NCBI RefSeq assembly: GCF_000315625.1
Contig: NW_005434414.1
Span: 1 to 25,758, forward strand
Source of the DNA: Guillardia theta CCMP2712
Lineage: Eukaryota > Cryptophyceae > Pyrenomonadales > Geminigeraceae
DNA length: 25,758 nt
Reading direction: 5' to 3'
The notes under the pieces are model-generated. The model was not told the origin of the DNA and did no database searches. It worked only from the letters and a program-made list of their open reading frames with translations. Below, piece by piece: positions 1 through 7,804 of the stretch; the first letter of the stretch is position 1; each line of letters starts with the position of its first letter. Both the position numbers and the translations under genes were made by a program.

Positions 1-711
1 GTAGTCCCATTTCTTCAAGCGATCGAATCCTGATGTAGGATTTTCTTCTCCTGCAATGATGAATTCCATTGGGCTATCGTAGATTGCTTTCTCCCATCCC
101 GAGGCGACTGCTTGTTTTCCTTGCTTTGCCATTTCCTTTGCCTCTTGAATGTGTCTCTGAGATTCTTTTGCTAGTTGGAGTCGGATCCTGATTCCCCTCC
201 CTTCGAGTTTCTTCATGCAAGTGAGTAACCGATCATGTAAGTCCTCCAGCAGTTCGTCTTCGTATCGCATGGTATCCATTCGCAACGTATTTGTCATAAA
301 GCGGTGGAAACGTGTGGACTGGTACATTATTGTGACTTGATTTCCCCTTTTGATCTGTATTCCTTCCTCAAGGACATGTTGCAGAAGTAAGCCAATTGCG
401 ATTGTGTTCGCTCGAATGATGCTGCACTTCCCATTGATTTTCATCCCTCCTCCTGACGTCATCTCTTGTTGTTGGAGAACATATCCTATTCGCATGGATC
501 TGTTTTTTCTGCCCTGCATGATGTCTCCTTCAATAGCTGCTGTGAAATGCCTTCCGCCTTGATGATTGCTGCGCGGCTGGATCTGATCCCTTCGTCTGTT
601 ACACAGCTCCTCATACGTTGGGAGGATGTTGTCCTGAAGTTGGTCTCGTAAGTATGTTGGGAGTTTGTGCCCAACTAGTATCCCAACTCTTCTACAGTTT
701 TTGTCAAGCAC
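1..711 (-). CDS. C-terminal part of the LINE ORF, possible degenerate RNase H domain, open at left edge
   Basis: An uninterrupted - strand frame runs from a stop at 714-712 to base 1, about 237 codons, and leaves the window still open. It continues the protein of the preceding ORF after a frameshift between 711 and 675. The order of elements recalls an RNase H fold: a short strand-like stretch with IGYVL (about 475-496), then a helix-like stretch RANTIAIGLLL, then a strand with TIMYQS (about 311-331), and finally KEMAKQGKQA (about 105-138), similar to the end of LINE RNase H domains. The positions expected to be acidic are mostly not acidic. The RNase H assignment is inference; the coding nature and continuity are much firmer. 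Confidence 0.55.
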   Translation of the reverse strand, partial: MLDKNCRRVGILVGHKLPTYLRDQLQDNILPTYEELCNRRRDQIQPRSNHQGGRHFTAAIEGDIMQGRKNRSMRIGYVLQQQEMTSGGGMKINGKCSIIRANTIAIGLLLQHVLEEGIQIKRGNQVTIMYQSTRFHRFMTNTLRMDTMRYEDELLEDLHDRLLTCMKKLEGRGIRIRLQLAKESQRHIQEAKEMAKQGKQAVASGWEKAIYDSPMEFIIAGEENPTSGFDRLKKWDY

Positions 712-1904
712 CTATTCCCTGTCCTCCAGAAGTTTGCTGCATAAGCTATTTGAGCGCCTTTCGGGATCCGGCTGATAATTTCAAAACCTTCTGGTATCTC
801 ATCAATGTTATTCTTCCATCCTATCAGAATGACATGTATTGTATCCAGGATTTGTTCACGAAATCTCTTTTGTTTGTCCATCCAAACCACCACTCGTTGC
901 AGTTCCCTTGCTCTCTTCTTGTCCAGAGCCTGGGGATGTGTGTGTAGGGTAGGCCAGTTACGAAATGTACTGATGTCGCATTCTGTAATCTCCGCTAAAT
1001 GTTGTAAAAACTCGTATGCCAATGGTTGTGTTTTTTCTTGGCGAACCTCTGATACTACCTCCTCGAGTTGTTGCCACCATGCTGTAGCTTCTGTTTCGCC
1101 GTCGTCCAATGCATTAACTATTTCCAGCAGCAGATGGATGCTTTGATTGCAGTCTCTTCGGTTATTACCGTCCTCTTCCCTTGTTGCAGATGCGAAGGGA
1201 GCCGAGTCCAGCGACGCTTCCAACCATTCTATTGGTGGATCCACGGTCTTGCTTTCTTCAATTTGAGATCGCTCAAAGATGGCTATGTTCCCTTGAACTT
1301 TGAAAGGTATGTTGCTTGTAGTGTAACAGAATCTTTCTTGCTGATTCCCTCCTTCATCATAACAGGTGGGGTCATGTTGGAGCCACCGCCTCAAAATTAC
1401 CCGGGTGCAAGCCTTCGTATTCGTTTCCTCTCTCCCTTGGTCCGGTCTGGCTAGTTTCTTGTGTGGCTGAAGTTCATGTGGGCTAGCCTCCCTTTTTCCT
1501 TTCCTTCTCTTGTTTGGGGGCTTCCCCTCCTCCCTGGCTGGCCTTCTTCTCTTCCCTGTTCCTGCCTGCTCAAGTCCGAGTTTTGCCCAGATGACATTCG
1601 CTTGTAGATATTGTGCGAGGATTTCTTCTGCTTGTTCCCTTTGCTTTGGGAATGGCCAGAGTCGCACGGGCAGGTGCAGGGAGATGCCCTCGGTATCTGG
1701 GACGGGTAAAATACTTGTCATGGAGTGGAAGCCTACTTGGGGCAGTAGTCTCCATGCCTTTGCAAAACTCTCCCAGCCTTGCCGAGCAGGAGATGTAGGT
1801 AGGGAGTTTTCTCCGGACGGCAGGGAGTTTTCTTCTGAGAGCATCTTGTCCTCCAGGTCGTGTAAGATGGCTATTGTCCCCGGTTTCATCTTGCTTTCAA
1901 TCAT
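675..1904 (-). CDS. Middle/C-terminal region of the LINE polyprotein, frameshifted
   Basis: A 409-codon frame whose first ATG (1904-1902) overlaps the stop of the RT frame in the octamer ATGATTGA. The same frame is open upstream of that ATG and reads sensibly as SWEMIESKMKPG, so it looks like a continuation of the RT protein after a frameshift rather than an independent gene. It is rich in Lys, Arg and Glu, with a basic stretch RRRPAREEGKPPNKRRKGKR around residues 118-137, typical of nucleic-acid binding or nuclear entry. It ends at a TAG (677-675) near an A5 run, after which the 1-711 frame takes over. No named domain is recognised. Termination-reinitiation at ATGATTGA is possible but less likely than mutation. 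Confidence 0.6.
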   Translation of the reverse strand: MIESKMKPGTIAILHDLEDKMLSEENSLPSGENSLPTSPARQGWESFAKAWRLLPQVGFHSMTSILPVPDTEGISLHLPVRLWPFPKQREQAEEILAQYLQANVIWAKLGLEQAGTGKRRRPAREEGKPPNKRRKGKREASPHELQPHKKLARPDQGREETNTKACTRVILRRWLQHDPTCYDEGGNQQERFCYTTSNIPFKVQGNIAIFERSQIEESKTVDPPIEWLEASLDSAPFASATREEDGNNRRDCNQSIHLLLEIVNALDDGETEATAWWQQLEEVVSEVRQEKTQPLAYEFLQHLAEITECDISTFRNWPTLHTHPQALDKKRARELQRVVVWMDKQKRFREQILDTIHVILIGWKNNIDEIPEGFEIISRIPKGAQIAYAANFWRTGNRCLTKTVEELGY

Positions 1905-4437
1905 TTCCCAACTGATGGTGGTCTGCGCTCCAGATTGCGAGTCTTTCCGGTCCTCTCATCTCTTCGTTCTCTTTGAGTCTGCCCGATCTGATTTCTCGTT
2001 GTAACTGGTTTATTGTTTGACACCCCCATTGGTTGCACCATGATGTTAGTTTGTGGATCAGACTGCTTTTGATATCATCATCCACCCTGCATTTCTTATT
2101 CGTTTCTTTCTCTAGATACCGAATCGCCGCCCTTCCCAAGATGGGTGCTGGATGGGGGAGTTGGAGGCCTCCTCTGTCCCAAGGTAGGTGAAAGATAGCG
2201 TTGCTTGTACTCTTGCTCAATCCCATAGCTCTTTTGAATGCTCTGGTCCAGAGGGTATCTAAGGTTTGTAAGTCTGACCAAGACCAGCTCACCAGTACCG
2301 CCGAGTATCTAAAGATATTGACGATGCCTACCTTCACCAGGTAATATTTTTGGGCTGCCGAGTAAGCAGATGATTCAATCAGCTTTGTCAGTTCTTTTGT
2401 CTTCTCCAAGATGTGTTCTTTCTCTCCCCACGTGAAGGGGCAGGTGTGCGCCTTGTTGCCTCTTCCTCCTGGTCTCCACAAGCTGATCCGGATCCCTAGA
2501 TATTTGAACCATTTTGTCGGTGGTAGGTTCACAAACTCCTTGTCAAAGAACTTGATGTTTTGTGTTCCTTGGATCTCCCTCTTTAGCCGATAATCAAAGC
2601 TGGTGATTTCAGATTTCTTCGTGTTCAGTTCTAATCCACTCCATCGACAGAATCGTTCTACCACTTGAACAAGCGTTTTCATCTCTCTCACTGAATGTGC
2701 TATCAGGACAAGGTCGTCTGCAAATGACAGATTATTAGGGTGTTGAGTTGCAATCTCGTTTTGTTGATCAAGTTGTCTGGACAAGATGCTGAGCAGAAGA
2801 TTTGTTTTTGGTGGACTCGCGGGGCTGCCTTGAGGTAATCCCCGGAGGAGCGGGATTGCTGCTGTATCAAACCTCTCAGTCTGGATTTGCAGAGCTATGC
2901 CTTGACTGCAGCTGACTGCGACGTCGACATCGCGCTGGTGGAATCCATATACCTCCATGATTTTTGCGATGGATTCAACCGCGACGTTATTGAAGAAGTT
3001 GGCAAAGTCGAGGTATAACAGTATAATGTTGTTTTGACTGCTCTGGGCCTCCTCGATGATGTTAAGTAGTCTATGACCTTGACGGATCGTCCCGCCCTCG
3101 GGTCGGAAACCCTCTTGGTTATCTGTTAACAGCTTGTGCCTCTCAGCTGCTTTTGCCAGTCTGTGTGCTATCACCGCTTGGAAGATTCGCGTCACCGACG
3201 AGAGGATACATATAGGACGCATATTTTCCAGAACATGACAGAGCTCGTTTTTTGGAAGGAGTCTGACTCGTGCTAGCATGTTCAACAACGTTTTGTCTCC
3301 TGTCAACGCTCTACTGATCACTTTTCCTATCTCCTCCTTTGCGCTGTCAGGTAAAGCTTTCAGGATCTCGTTTGAGATCAAATCCATGCCTGCTGCCTTG
3401 CGATTTGATACTTTTTGAATCCAAATCTGAATTTCTCCTGGCTCCAGGGGAAAAGCAATTTCTATTTCCCTGGTCGGGTGTTGATCAATGTTCGCGGGAG
3501 AGTTGAATTCCGGTGGTTGGACGGAGGTGAATGATTGACACTGTTTGCAGAAGAAGAGGATCGTCGTTTCTTCGTTCTTCTGACCTTTGTCATATAGCGG
3601 GATCAATCGTCCTCGTGTTTGACACTCCGCCTTTGCGCAGGTTCCATTCGTCGTGCAGCCGTTGACTGCGAAGAAGGTTGCCGTGTGGGTTTCATCTTCG
3701 AGTTCGCTAGCCAATCTCATAGGGAGAAATTGCTCGATGTTCTTGTATCCTTCTAGGCGCCACCCTCCTGGTTGTGGGAGCAGTTCCCGAATGATTTGTA
3801 CAATCAAATGTGCTGGCGCCACGGTGAGGGAGAGCTTCTTTGATGTTTGATTTCCCGCCCCGAGGACCTCAACGTGCAGTAAGGTTTGATGTTTTGCATT
3901 CCAAAAAGTTTTGCTTGATTCTTTGGAGCTGTTTTGCAGGAATGCTTCCATCAGCGGATCCAGGTCCTGTAAATACTCTAGCTCTGACCGCTGCAGCGCT
4001 GGTTGGAGATCGCTCCATGAGGTGAGTTCAATTGTATTTGGGTGGCATTTCTCTGGCAGTTGGCTACTCATTGGGGCTTTGGGCTTATAGTCTGATTTCT
4101 TCCCCATTGCATTCTGGGACTCTTTACTCCCTATCGTGCCCAGTCGTCGTCGGCGTTCCTCGCAAGCTTTCAGGAAGGTTTGTTGGTCCTGTTCGGTGCA
4201 GATCTCCTTGAATTTGATCATAGTCTCTCTTAGTTCGGCGTTGATACTCGACTCCCTGTGTGCACGATCAATATAGTCTGTGATTTCTGATGCGCTTCTC
4301 AGATCCTTGCGAAGTTGCTTAATCTTCCTTTTCAGGTCCATTTGAATCTTCGATGAGTATCGCTTCCCACCTGAGGTTCGTAGGGGGATTTCCTTAATGG
4401 GAAGGGCAGTTGTTATCAAATTGATAATGTCTAAACC
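1897..4437 (-). CDS. Non-LTR retrotransposon reverse transcriptase
   Basis: This frame encodes a LINE-type RT that would copy element RNA at a nicked target site. Counting from the TTG at 4419, residues 340-355 carry KAAGMDLISNEILKAL, the usual LINE entry block. Motif A is YLDFANFFN with Asp471, motif B is RGLPQGSPASP (526-536), motif C is FADD with Asp568 and Asp569, and motif D is KYLGIRI (639-645). All three metal-binding Asp residues are present. After the RT comes a thumb/connection region with GGLQLP. The N-terminal 330 residues hold a Cys-rich patch (GCTTNGTC, AEC, FCKQC at about 254-294) that could bind zinc. There is no APE endonuclease. The frame opens at a TAG inside the telomere unit (4440-4438) with no nearby ATG; the first internal ATG is at codon 27. 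This supports 5' truncation. Confidence 0.9.
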   Translation of the reverse strand, partial: GLDIINLITTALPIKEIPLRTSGGKRYSSKIQMDLKRKIKQLRKDLRSASEITDYIDRAHRESSINAELRETMIKFKEICTEQDQQTFLKACEERRRRLGTIGSKESQNAMGKKSDYKPKAPMSSQLPEKCHPNTIELTSWSDLQPALQRSELEYLQDLDPLMEAFLQNSSKESSKTFWNAKHQTLLHVEVLGAGNQTSKKLSLTVAPAHLIVQIIRELLPQPGGWRLEGYKNIEQFLPMRLASELEDETHTATFFAVNGCTTNGTCAKAECQTRGRLIPLYDKGQKNEETTILFFCKQCQSFTSVQPPEFNSPANIDQHPTREIEIAFPLEPGEIQIWIQKVSNRKAAGMDLISNEILKALPDSAKEEIGKVISRALTGDKTLLNMLARVRLLPKNELCHVLENMRPICILSSVTRIFQAVIAHRLAKAAERHKLLTDNQEGFRPEGGTIRQGHRLLNIIEEAQSSQNNIILLYLDFANFFNNVAVESIAKIMEVYGFHQRDVDVAVSCSQGIALQIQTERFDTAAIPLLRGLPQGSPASPPKTNLLLSILSRQLDQQNEIATQHPNNLSFADDLVLIAHSVREMKTLVQVVERFCRWSGLELNTKKSEITSFDYRLKREIQGTQNIKFFDKEFVNLPPTKWFKYLGIRISLWRPGGRGNKAHTCPFTWGEKEHILEKTKELTKLIESSAYSAAQKYYLVKVGIVNIFRYSAVLVSWSWSDLQTLDTLWTRAFKRAMGLSKSTSNAIFHLPWDRGGLQLPHPAPILGRAAIRYLEKETNKKCRVDDDIKSSLIHKLTSWCNQWGCQTINQLQREIRSGRLKENEEMRGPERLAIWSADHHQLGND

Positions 4438-4438
4438 C
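4431..4438 (+). repeat. Single telomere unit between two retroelements
   Basis: CTAAACCC, followed by TA shared with the (TAT)4 run, is one CCCTAAA-type unit. It sits exactly between the 5' end of the RT element on its left and the 3' tail of the next element on its right, so one element is inserted into telomere repeat next to the other. Confidence 0.75.
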
Positions 4439-4475
4439 TATTATTATTATGTGAGTTTATTAGAATGCTAGAATG
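4439..4475 (-). other. Retroelement 3' end: AATAAA motif and (ATA)4 tail
   Basis: The + strand reads CCC then (TAT)4 then GTGAGTTTATTAGAATGCTAG. On the sense strand this is CTAGCATTCTAATAAACTCAC followed by the triplet tail and then GGGTTTAG. AATAAA resembles a polyadenylation signal just upstream of the tail. The same block recurs at 7398 and 7805 with different tails. Confidence 0.8.
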
Positions 4476-4611
4476 TTGCTCGGCCTCGTTGTGGGCTTTT
4501 GCAATTTGATCCTAGTCTAAAGAGGCGCGCGAGCACTGGGAGTACACGGCCTACAATGCGAACCCTGCTTCTGAGGCGTCTTTCTACTTTCTACTTCTGC
4601 TGTCTTCTCTT

Positions 4612-4830
4612 GGCTTCCTCAGCCTCAGTCAGGAGAGTTGCCTCTCCTCACCTTGGCCTTCGGTCGCCACCTACTCTACCTCCATTCAGCTTCCTCACCC
4701 TCAGTCAGGAGAGTTGCCTCTCCTCACCTTGGCCTTCGGACGCCACCTACTCCTCCTCCATTCAGCTTCCTCAGCCTCAGTCAGGAGAGTTGCCTCTCCT
4801 CACCTTGGCCTTCGGTCGCCTCCTACCTTC
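4612..4830 (+). repeat. 76-bp tandem repeat, about 3 copies, in the element 3' region
   Basis: The string AGTCAGGAGAGTTGCC starts at 4627, 4703 and 4779, exactly 76 bp apart, and each copy continues with CTCACCTTGGCCTTCGG. The copies differ at only a few positions. The array lies downstream of the ORF stop and upstream of the tail, as expected for a 3' untranslated region. Confidence 0.9.
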
Positions 4831-4851
4831 TCTCCTTACCTTGAGCTCAGC

Positions 4852-6993
4852 TCAAGCTCGGTACGGGCTCGCCCCGTCTTCTTCCTCGCCCTCGCCTTGC
4901 TCTTCCTCCATGTCTTCCTCTTCTTCGTCATCTTCCCTCATCTCCACCCGCAGTCGGTCCTTCTTGTCCACCTTCAGCGAGCAGGCCAGCACATGCATCT
5001 CTGCGAATTTACTCAGTGCTATGAACAGGAAGCTAAGAGATCGACGCTCTATGTCGTCGCTCTCCGCCTCCTGCTCAAGCTCAGCAGCTGCCGTTGCCCG
5101 TGGCGAGAACGCGCTGCCCCTCCTTGCCTTCTTGCTCTCTCCTTGCACGCGAGTCCAGCGCTTGCTCTGCAGCCACTTCCCCAGCTTCTCCTTGAGAACG
5201 TTGCGTCCCACTCCCTGCTCCTCTGGCGTCTTCGCCCACTCTCCCAGCGACATGAACTCCAGGCTCCCCGGAGAGTAGAAGGTGTCGTGGAGGTTGCCAA
5301 CAGCCTTGTCCAGGACCAGCTTGATCGGCTCGCTCGTCCCCGCCTCGTTCAAAGAAGCTGCATCTTCGATGACTGCTGACAGCTCGCTGACAAGCTGCAT
5401 GTCCTCTTGGCTTGACGGAGATGCTGCCTCCATTGTGATCCTCTCCAGGTCTGTAAACTCCAGCCACTCTCCCTCGCTTTCCTCCTGTCGCTGCGCTGCG
5501 TCGCTGGTGCCCCGCTGACCAGCCGCCTCAGGCTCCTTGTCGAAGCCGACTGCTTCGAGCTTGGTGGCTGCGCCTTCGAGATAGAAGGGCAGCTCCTTCA
5601 TCATGCATCGAGCATCCTCCGTGGAGCCGAGGAGGATGCATAGCTTGGACCCGTTCCAGGACTTGGTGTTCAAATCCTCCTCCATGTCGATGCCTTCAAC
5701 TTTGATCTCGAGCCTGTTAGCGATCTCCAACAGGACTCTCTTGACTCTTGCGATGGACGTGTTGCCGCCGTTGCACAGCCCCTCCATCTCCTTCCTCGTG
5801 AAGCGACCAGATGCCGCCGTCGACTTGATGATGATCTTGATCTCCTTGCCGTCCTTGCCGCCTGCCTTCTTCTGCAGTCTTGATGCCTTCTTCAACTTAT
5901 TTCTGGACACAAAGCGATCGGCTGTCAACTCGACTGCGAGCGCCTCTCTGATCTTCGGGTCCTCGCTGAACAGAGTCAGGTGTACTCCCTCCATCGCTTC
6001 GCTCTCTCGGAAAGCTCGAAATGCTGTATCATTCGCCTCTGGGGAGCTCGAGGAGACGATCCACTCCACCTCCCTCTGTCTCCAGATGACGTTGGCCCCT
6101 ACAGCGACGAAGCCTTTCTGACCTAAGCCTTTGTGGACTTGCTGTCCTGGCGCCCCAGCGACCAGCATGCCTGCCAGCGGCTGGAGTTGGACCGCTGCAA
6201 GGGACTGGCGCAGCAGCTGATAGCGATAGACGGCAGCTATCTCAGCCGTTGTCATGCCGCCCAAGGTTAACAGGTGGGTCAGCTCTGCCAAGCTGCCCCC
6301 TTTGCCCCAGGGTCCTCTCTTGGCTCGAATCTTGAAAGATCGATCGTGCACGATGCTCACATGTACAGCTGTGAACTTGCGACCATAGATCGCGAAGTCC
6401 TCTCTTCCCTGCCAGAGCTTCTCCGCTTGTGCATTGCGGAGGAAGGAAACAGTCACCGGGATCTCCTCAGCACTCGCTATCTCGGGTCTATACGGAGCCT
6501 TCCACATGATTGCTTTACTCTCTTGCACTGAGTCTACGATCAGTCCGATCTCTTCGAATTTCTTCTTCAGCTTCTCTTCATGGTTGACATACACCGAGGA
6601 GATGCCCAGGAGAGTCATGGAGATGAAGGAAGTCACCTCGTTGCCTGCTGAGGCGGTGTATGTCTCGACCTTCTCCTTCTTGGCTTCTTCAATCTGCTTC
6701 ATAAACCATTCTCTGGATGCGTCACTCCATCCAGTCATTGCTTCTTGTAGAAGCTCACGTCGTGCCTGCTGACATGTCGAGCGGATGGCTTCTGCGATAG
6801 CGTCGGGGGTGCATCCCTCCACAGCCTTGCAAGCCTGGGCTGTCCTGCTGTTAGGATAACGCTTCGCGAAGCTCTTCACCCTCTCGACCAGATCAGCTTC
6901 GAGGACAGAGGCATCCACAAGTCCGCTCTGCGTGTATTGGCATGATCTCTGATACAGCAGGTTGCGAACACTCTCATCATACTGAAGAACCAT
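4852..6993 (-). CDS. Large unrecognised ORF of the telomere-inserted element (ORF1-like)
   Basis: One open frame of 713 codons from the first ATG (6993-6991; context AAGTATGG with A at -3 and G at +4). The frame is open further upstream to a TAG in the flanking telomere repeat at 7110-7108, but without an in-frame ATG, and the MVLQYDE start is also kept in the second copy near 8310. I recognise no domain. Visible features are a predicted helical N-terminus with many Arg, Lys and Glu, a basic patch RNKLKKASRLQKK, a Gly/Pro segment RAKRGPWGKGGS, and a very acidic C-terminus (EDDEEEEDMEEEQGEGEEE). There are no zinc knuckles or RT motifs. By position it may be an ORF1-type RNA-binding protein, but that is inference. 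Codon use looks more GC-rich than in the RT ORF, suggesting a different element family. Confidence 0.7.
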   Translation of the reverse strand: MVLQYDESVRNLLYQRSCQYTQSGLVDASVLEADLVERVKSFAKRYPNSRTAQACKAVEGCTPDAIAEAIRSTCQQARRELLQEAMTGWSDASREWFMKQIEEAKKEKVETYTASAGNEVTSFISMTLLGISSVYVNHEEKLKKKFEEIGLIVDSVQESKAIMWKAPYRPEIASAEEIPVTVSFLRNAQAEKLWQGREDFAIYGRKFTAVHVSIVHDRSFKIRAKRGPWGKGGSLAELTHLLTLGGMTTAEIAAVYRYQLLRQSLAAVQLQPLAGMLVAGAPGQQVHKGLGQKGFVAVGANVIWRQREVEWIVSSSSPEANDTAFRAFRESEAMEGVHLTLFSEDPKIREALAVELTADRFVSRNKLKKASRLQKKAGGKDGKEIKIIIKSTAASGRFTRKEMEGLCNGGNTSIARVKRVLLEIANRLEIKVEGIDMEEDLNTKSWNGSKLCILLGSTEDARCMMKELPFYLEGAATKLEAVGFDKEPEAAGQRGTSDAAQRQEESEGEWLEFTDLERITMEAASPSSQEDMQLVSELSAVIEDAASLNEAGTSEPIKLVLDKAVGNLHDTFYSPGSLEFMSLGEWAKTPEEQGVGRNVLKEKLGKWLQSKRWTRVQGESKKARRGSAFSPRATAAAELEQEAESDDIERRSLSFLFIALSKFAEMHVLACSLKVDKKDRLRVEMREDDEEEEDMEEEQGEGEEEDGASPYRA

Positions 6994-7061
6994 ACTTAGA
7001 AAGCTATTTGAAGTATACAAACCTCTCGCTTGCAGCTTCCTTGGCGCCCTGGCAGCTTCCC

Positions 7062-7103
7062 CTACACCACGCGTGCAGCCATGGTGACCACGCGTGCAGC
7101 CAT
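7062..7103 (-). CDS. Short upstream ORF in the element leader
   Basis: ATGGCTGCACGCGTGG in a strong context (CACCATGG) opens a 13-codon frame, MAARVVTMAARVV, that stops at 7064-7062, before the main ORF start at 6993 and in a different frame. The degraded second copy near 8400 keeps a shorter version, MAARQV then stop. It may modulate translation of the main ORF; this is speculative. Confidence 0.3.
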   Translation of the reverse strand: MAARVVTMAARVV

Positions 7104-7107
7104 GGTG
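7066..7107 (+). repeat. 21-bp direct duplication at the element 5' end
   Basis: ACCACGCGTGCAGCCATGGTG occurs twice back to back (7066-7086 and 7087-7107) and abuts the telomere repeat at 7108. It duplicates the upstream ATG. The second element copy has only one, diverged, version. Confidence 0.9.
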
Positions 7108-7158
7108 CTAAACCCTAAACCCTAAACCCTAAACCCTAAACCCTAAACCCTAAACCCT
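7108..7158 (+). repeat. Interstitial telomere repeat (CCCTAAA), about 7 units
   Basis: About 51 bp of perfect CCCTAAA repeats lie between the 5' end of the 4439-7107 element and the unique segment 7159-7371. This is the longest telomere tract in the window. Confidence 0.97.
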
Positions 7159-7371
7159 GAGCTGCGCCTGCCTCCTTGATGCTAGGCTTGTTTTCCTTCC
7201 CTGCCGCCTGTGCTCCATATGTGGCTTGCCCCTGTGCCGCGCCTGCCCCCTCACCTGCCCCCATCGGACTAGGTCGACTCGCTTCCCCTTCTTGCCGTCC
7301 ATAGCATGTGTTGCACCTCCATCAGTTGCTTGATTGCTGCTGTCTTGATGCTTTCCCATTCCGTGTCTTCC
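7159..7371. other. 213-bp unique segment between telomere tracts
   Basis: The segment is flanked on both sides by CCCTAAA repeats. On the sense (-) strand its end GGCGCAGCTC joins AGGGTTT directly, with no triplet tail or AATAAA motif, unlike the neighbouring elements. No convincing ORF is present. It may be a 3'-truncated retroelement or a subtelomeric piece to which telomere repeat was added. Confidence 0.6.
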
Positions 7372-7397
7372 AACCCTAAACCCTAAACCCTAAACCC
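7372..7397 (+). repeat. Interstitial telomere repeat, about 4 units
   Basis: AACCCTAAACCC repeats run directly into the (TAG)5 tail of the next element. Confidence 0.95.
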
Positions 7398-7778
7398 TAG
7401 TAGTAGTAGTAGTTGAGTTTATTAGAATGCTAGGTAGGTTGCATGGCTTGTTATCACCTTGCTCTATTCTAGTCTAACAGGGATCTCGTGACCTGGCAGT
7501 TCGGCCCGACTTGGCTGGCCCCTATGGCAGCCGTGCTTCTGCTCTGCTCCCTCCTCTGATATACTTCAGTGGTCTTCCCCGGCCCCAGCCAGTGGAGTTT
7601 CCTCCGCCGGCCTTGGCCTGGGTCGTCCGTGCTTTACTTGTGTTGCTTCCTCGGCTCCGACACACCTTGGCGGTCTCGGCCGGCCTTCGGCCAGTGAGTG
7701 GATGATGGATGAGGTGGCAGGTGGGTTGTGGATGGGTCCCTGGGACTCACGTCCCTTCCCCCGGGCCTCGGTCCGGAC
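7398..7778 (-). mobile_element. 5'-truncated retroelement 3' end with (CTA)5 tail
   Basis: The + strand reads CCC then (TAG)5 then TTGAGTTTATTAGAATGCTAG, matching the 3' end at 4439-4475 and extending with partial similarity to TCTAGTCTAA about 60 bp in. The tail is CTA rather than ATA on the sense strand. The body is about 360 bp without a convincing coding frame and stops at telomere repeat on the right, as expected for 5' truncation during target-primed reverse transcription. Confidence 0.8.
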
Positions 7779-7804
7779 AACCCTAAACCCTAAACCCTAA
7801 ACCC
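7779..7804 (+). repeat. Interstitial telomere repeat, about 4 units
   Basis: Perfect CCCTAAA repeats adjoining GTCCGGAC on the left and the (TAT)6 tail on the right. Confidence 0.95.

Larger units (their letters stand above)
1..4437 (-). mobile_element. LINE-type (non-LTR) retrotransposon, 5'-truncated, runs off left edge
   Basis: Three consecutive open frames on the - strand cover almost the whole stretch. They encode an N-terminal extension, a LINE-like reverse transcriptase, a long C-terminal region and a possible RNase H-like domain. The right boundary falls inside a telomere unit: the sense strand reads TAGGGTTTAG straight into the element. No apurinic endonuclease domain is visible ahead of the RT, so the copy is probably 5'-truncated. 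The 3' end lies outside the window. The frames are offset by two frameshifts (near 1900 and 675-711), so this copy is probably dead unless the shifts are assembly errors or programmed. It belongs to the telomere-nested array that continues to 8436. Confidence 0.85.
4439..7107 (-). mobile_element. Telomere-inserted retroelement with a single large ORF
   Basis: A 2.67-kb unit bounded on both sides by telomere repeat. In sense (- strand) order it has a short 5' leader with a 21-bp duplication, a 713-codon ORF, a roughly 400-bp 3' region with three 76-bp repeats, the conserved 3' motif CTAATAAACTCA and a tail (ATA)4 that joins GGGTTTAG. It carries no RT of its own. The shared 3' motif with two truncated pieces further right marks a family. 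It may be a non-autonomous partner of an RT-bearing element, or a copy whose ORF2 was lost. A precedent of this kind is the pair MoTeR1/MoTeR2 at Magnaporthe telomeres, where the second lacks RT. Confidence 0.75.

Noticed and set aside
4499-5278. 259-codon + strand frame rich in Ser and Leu
   Set aside because: It is antisense to the 3' region and C-terminus of the 713-codon element ORF and consists partly of the 76-bp repeat.
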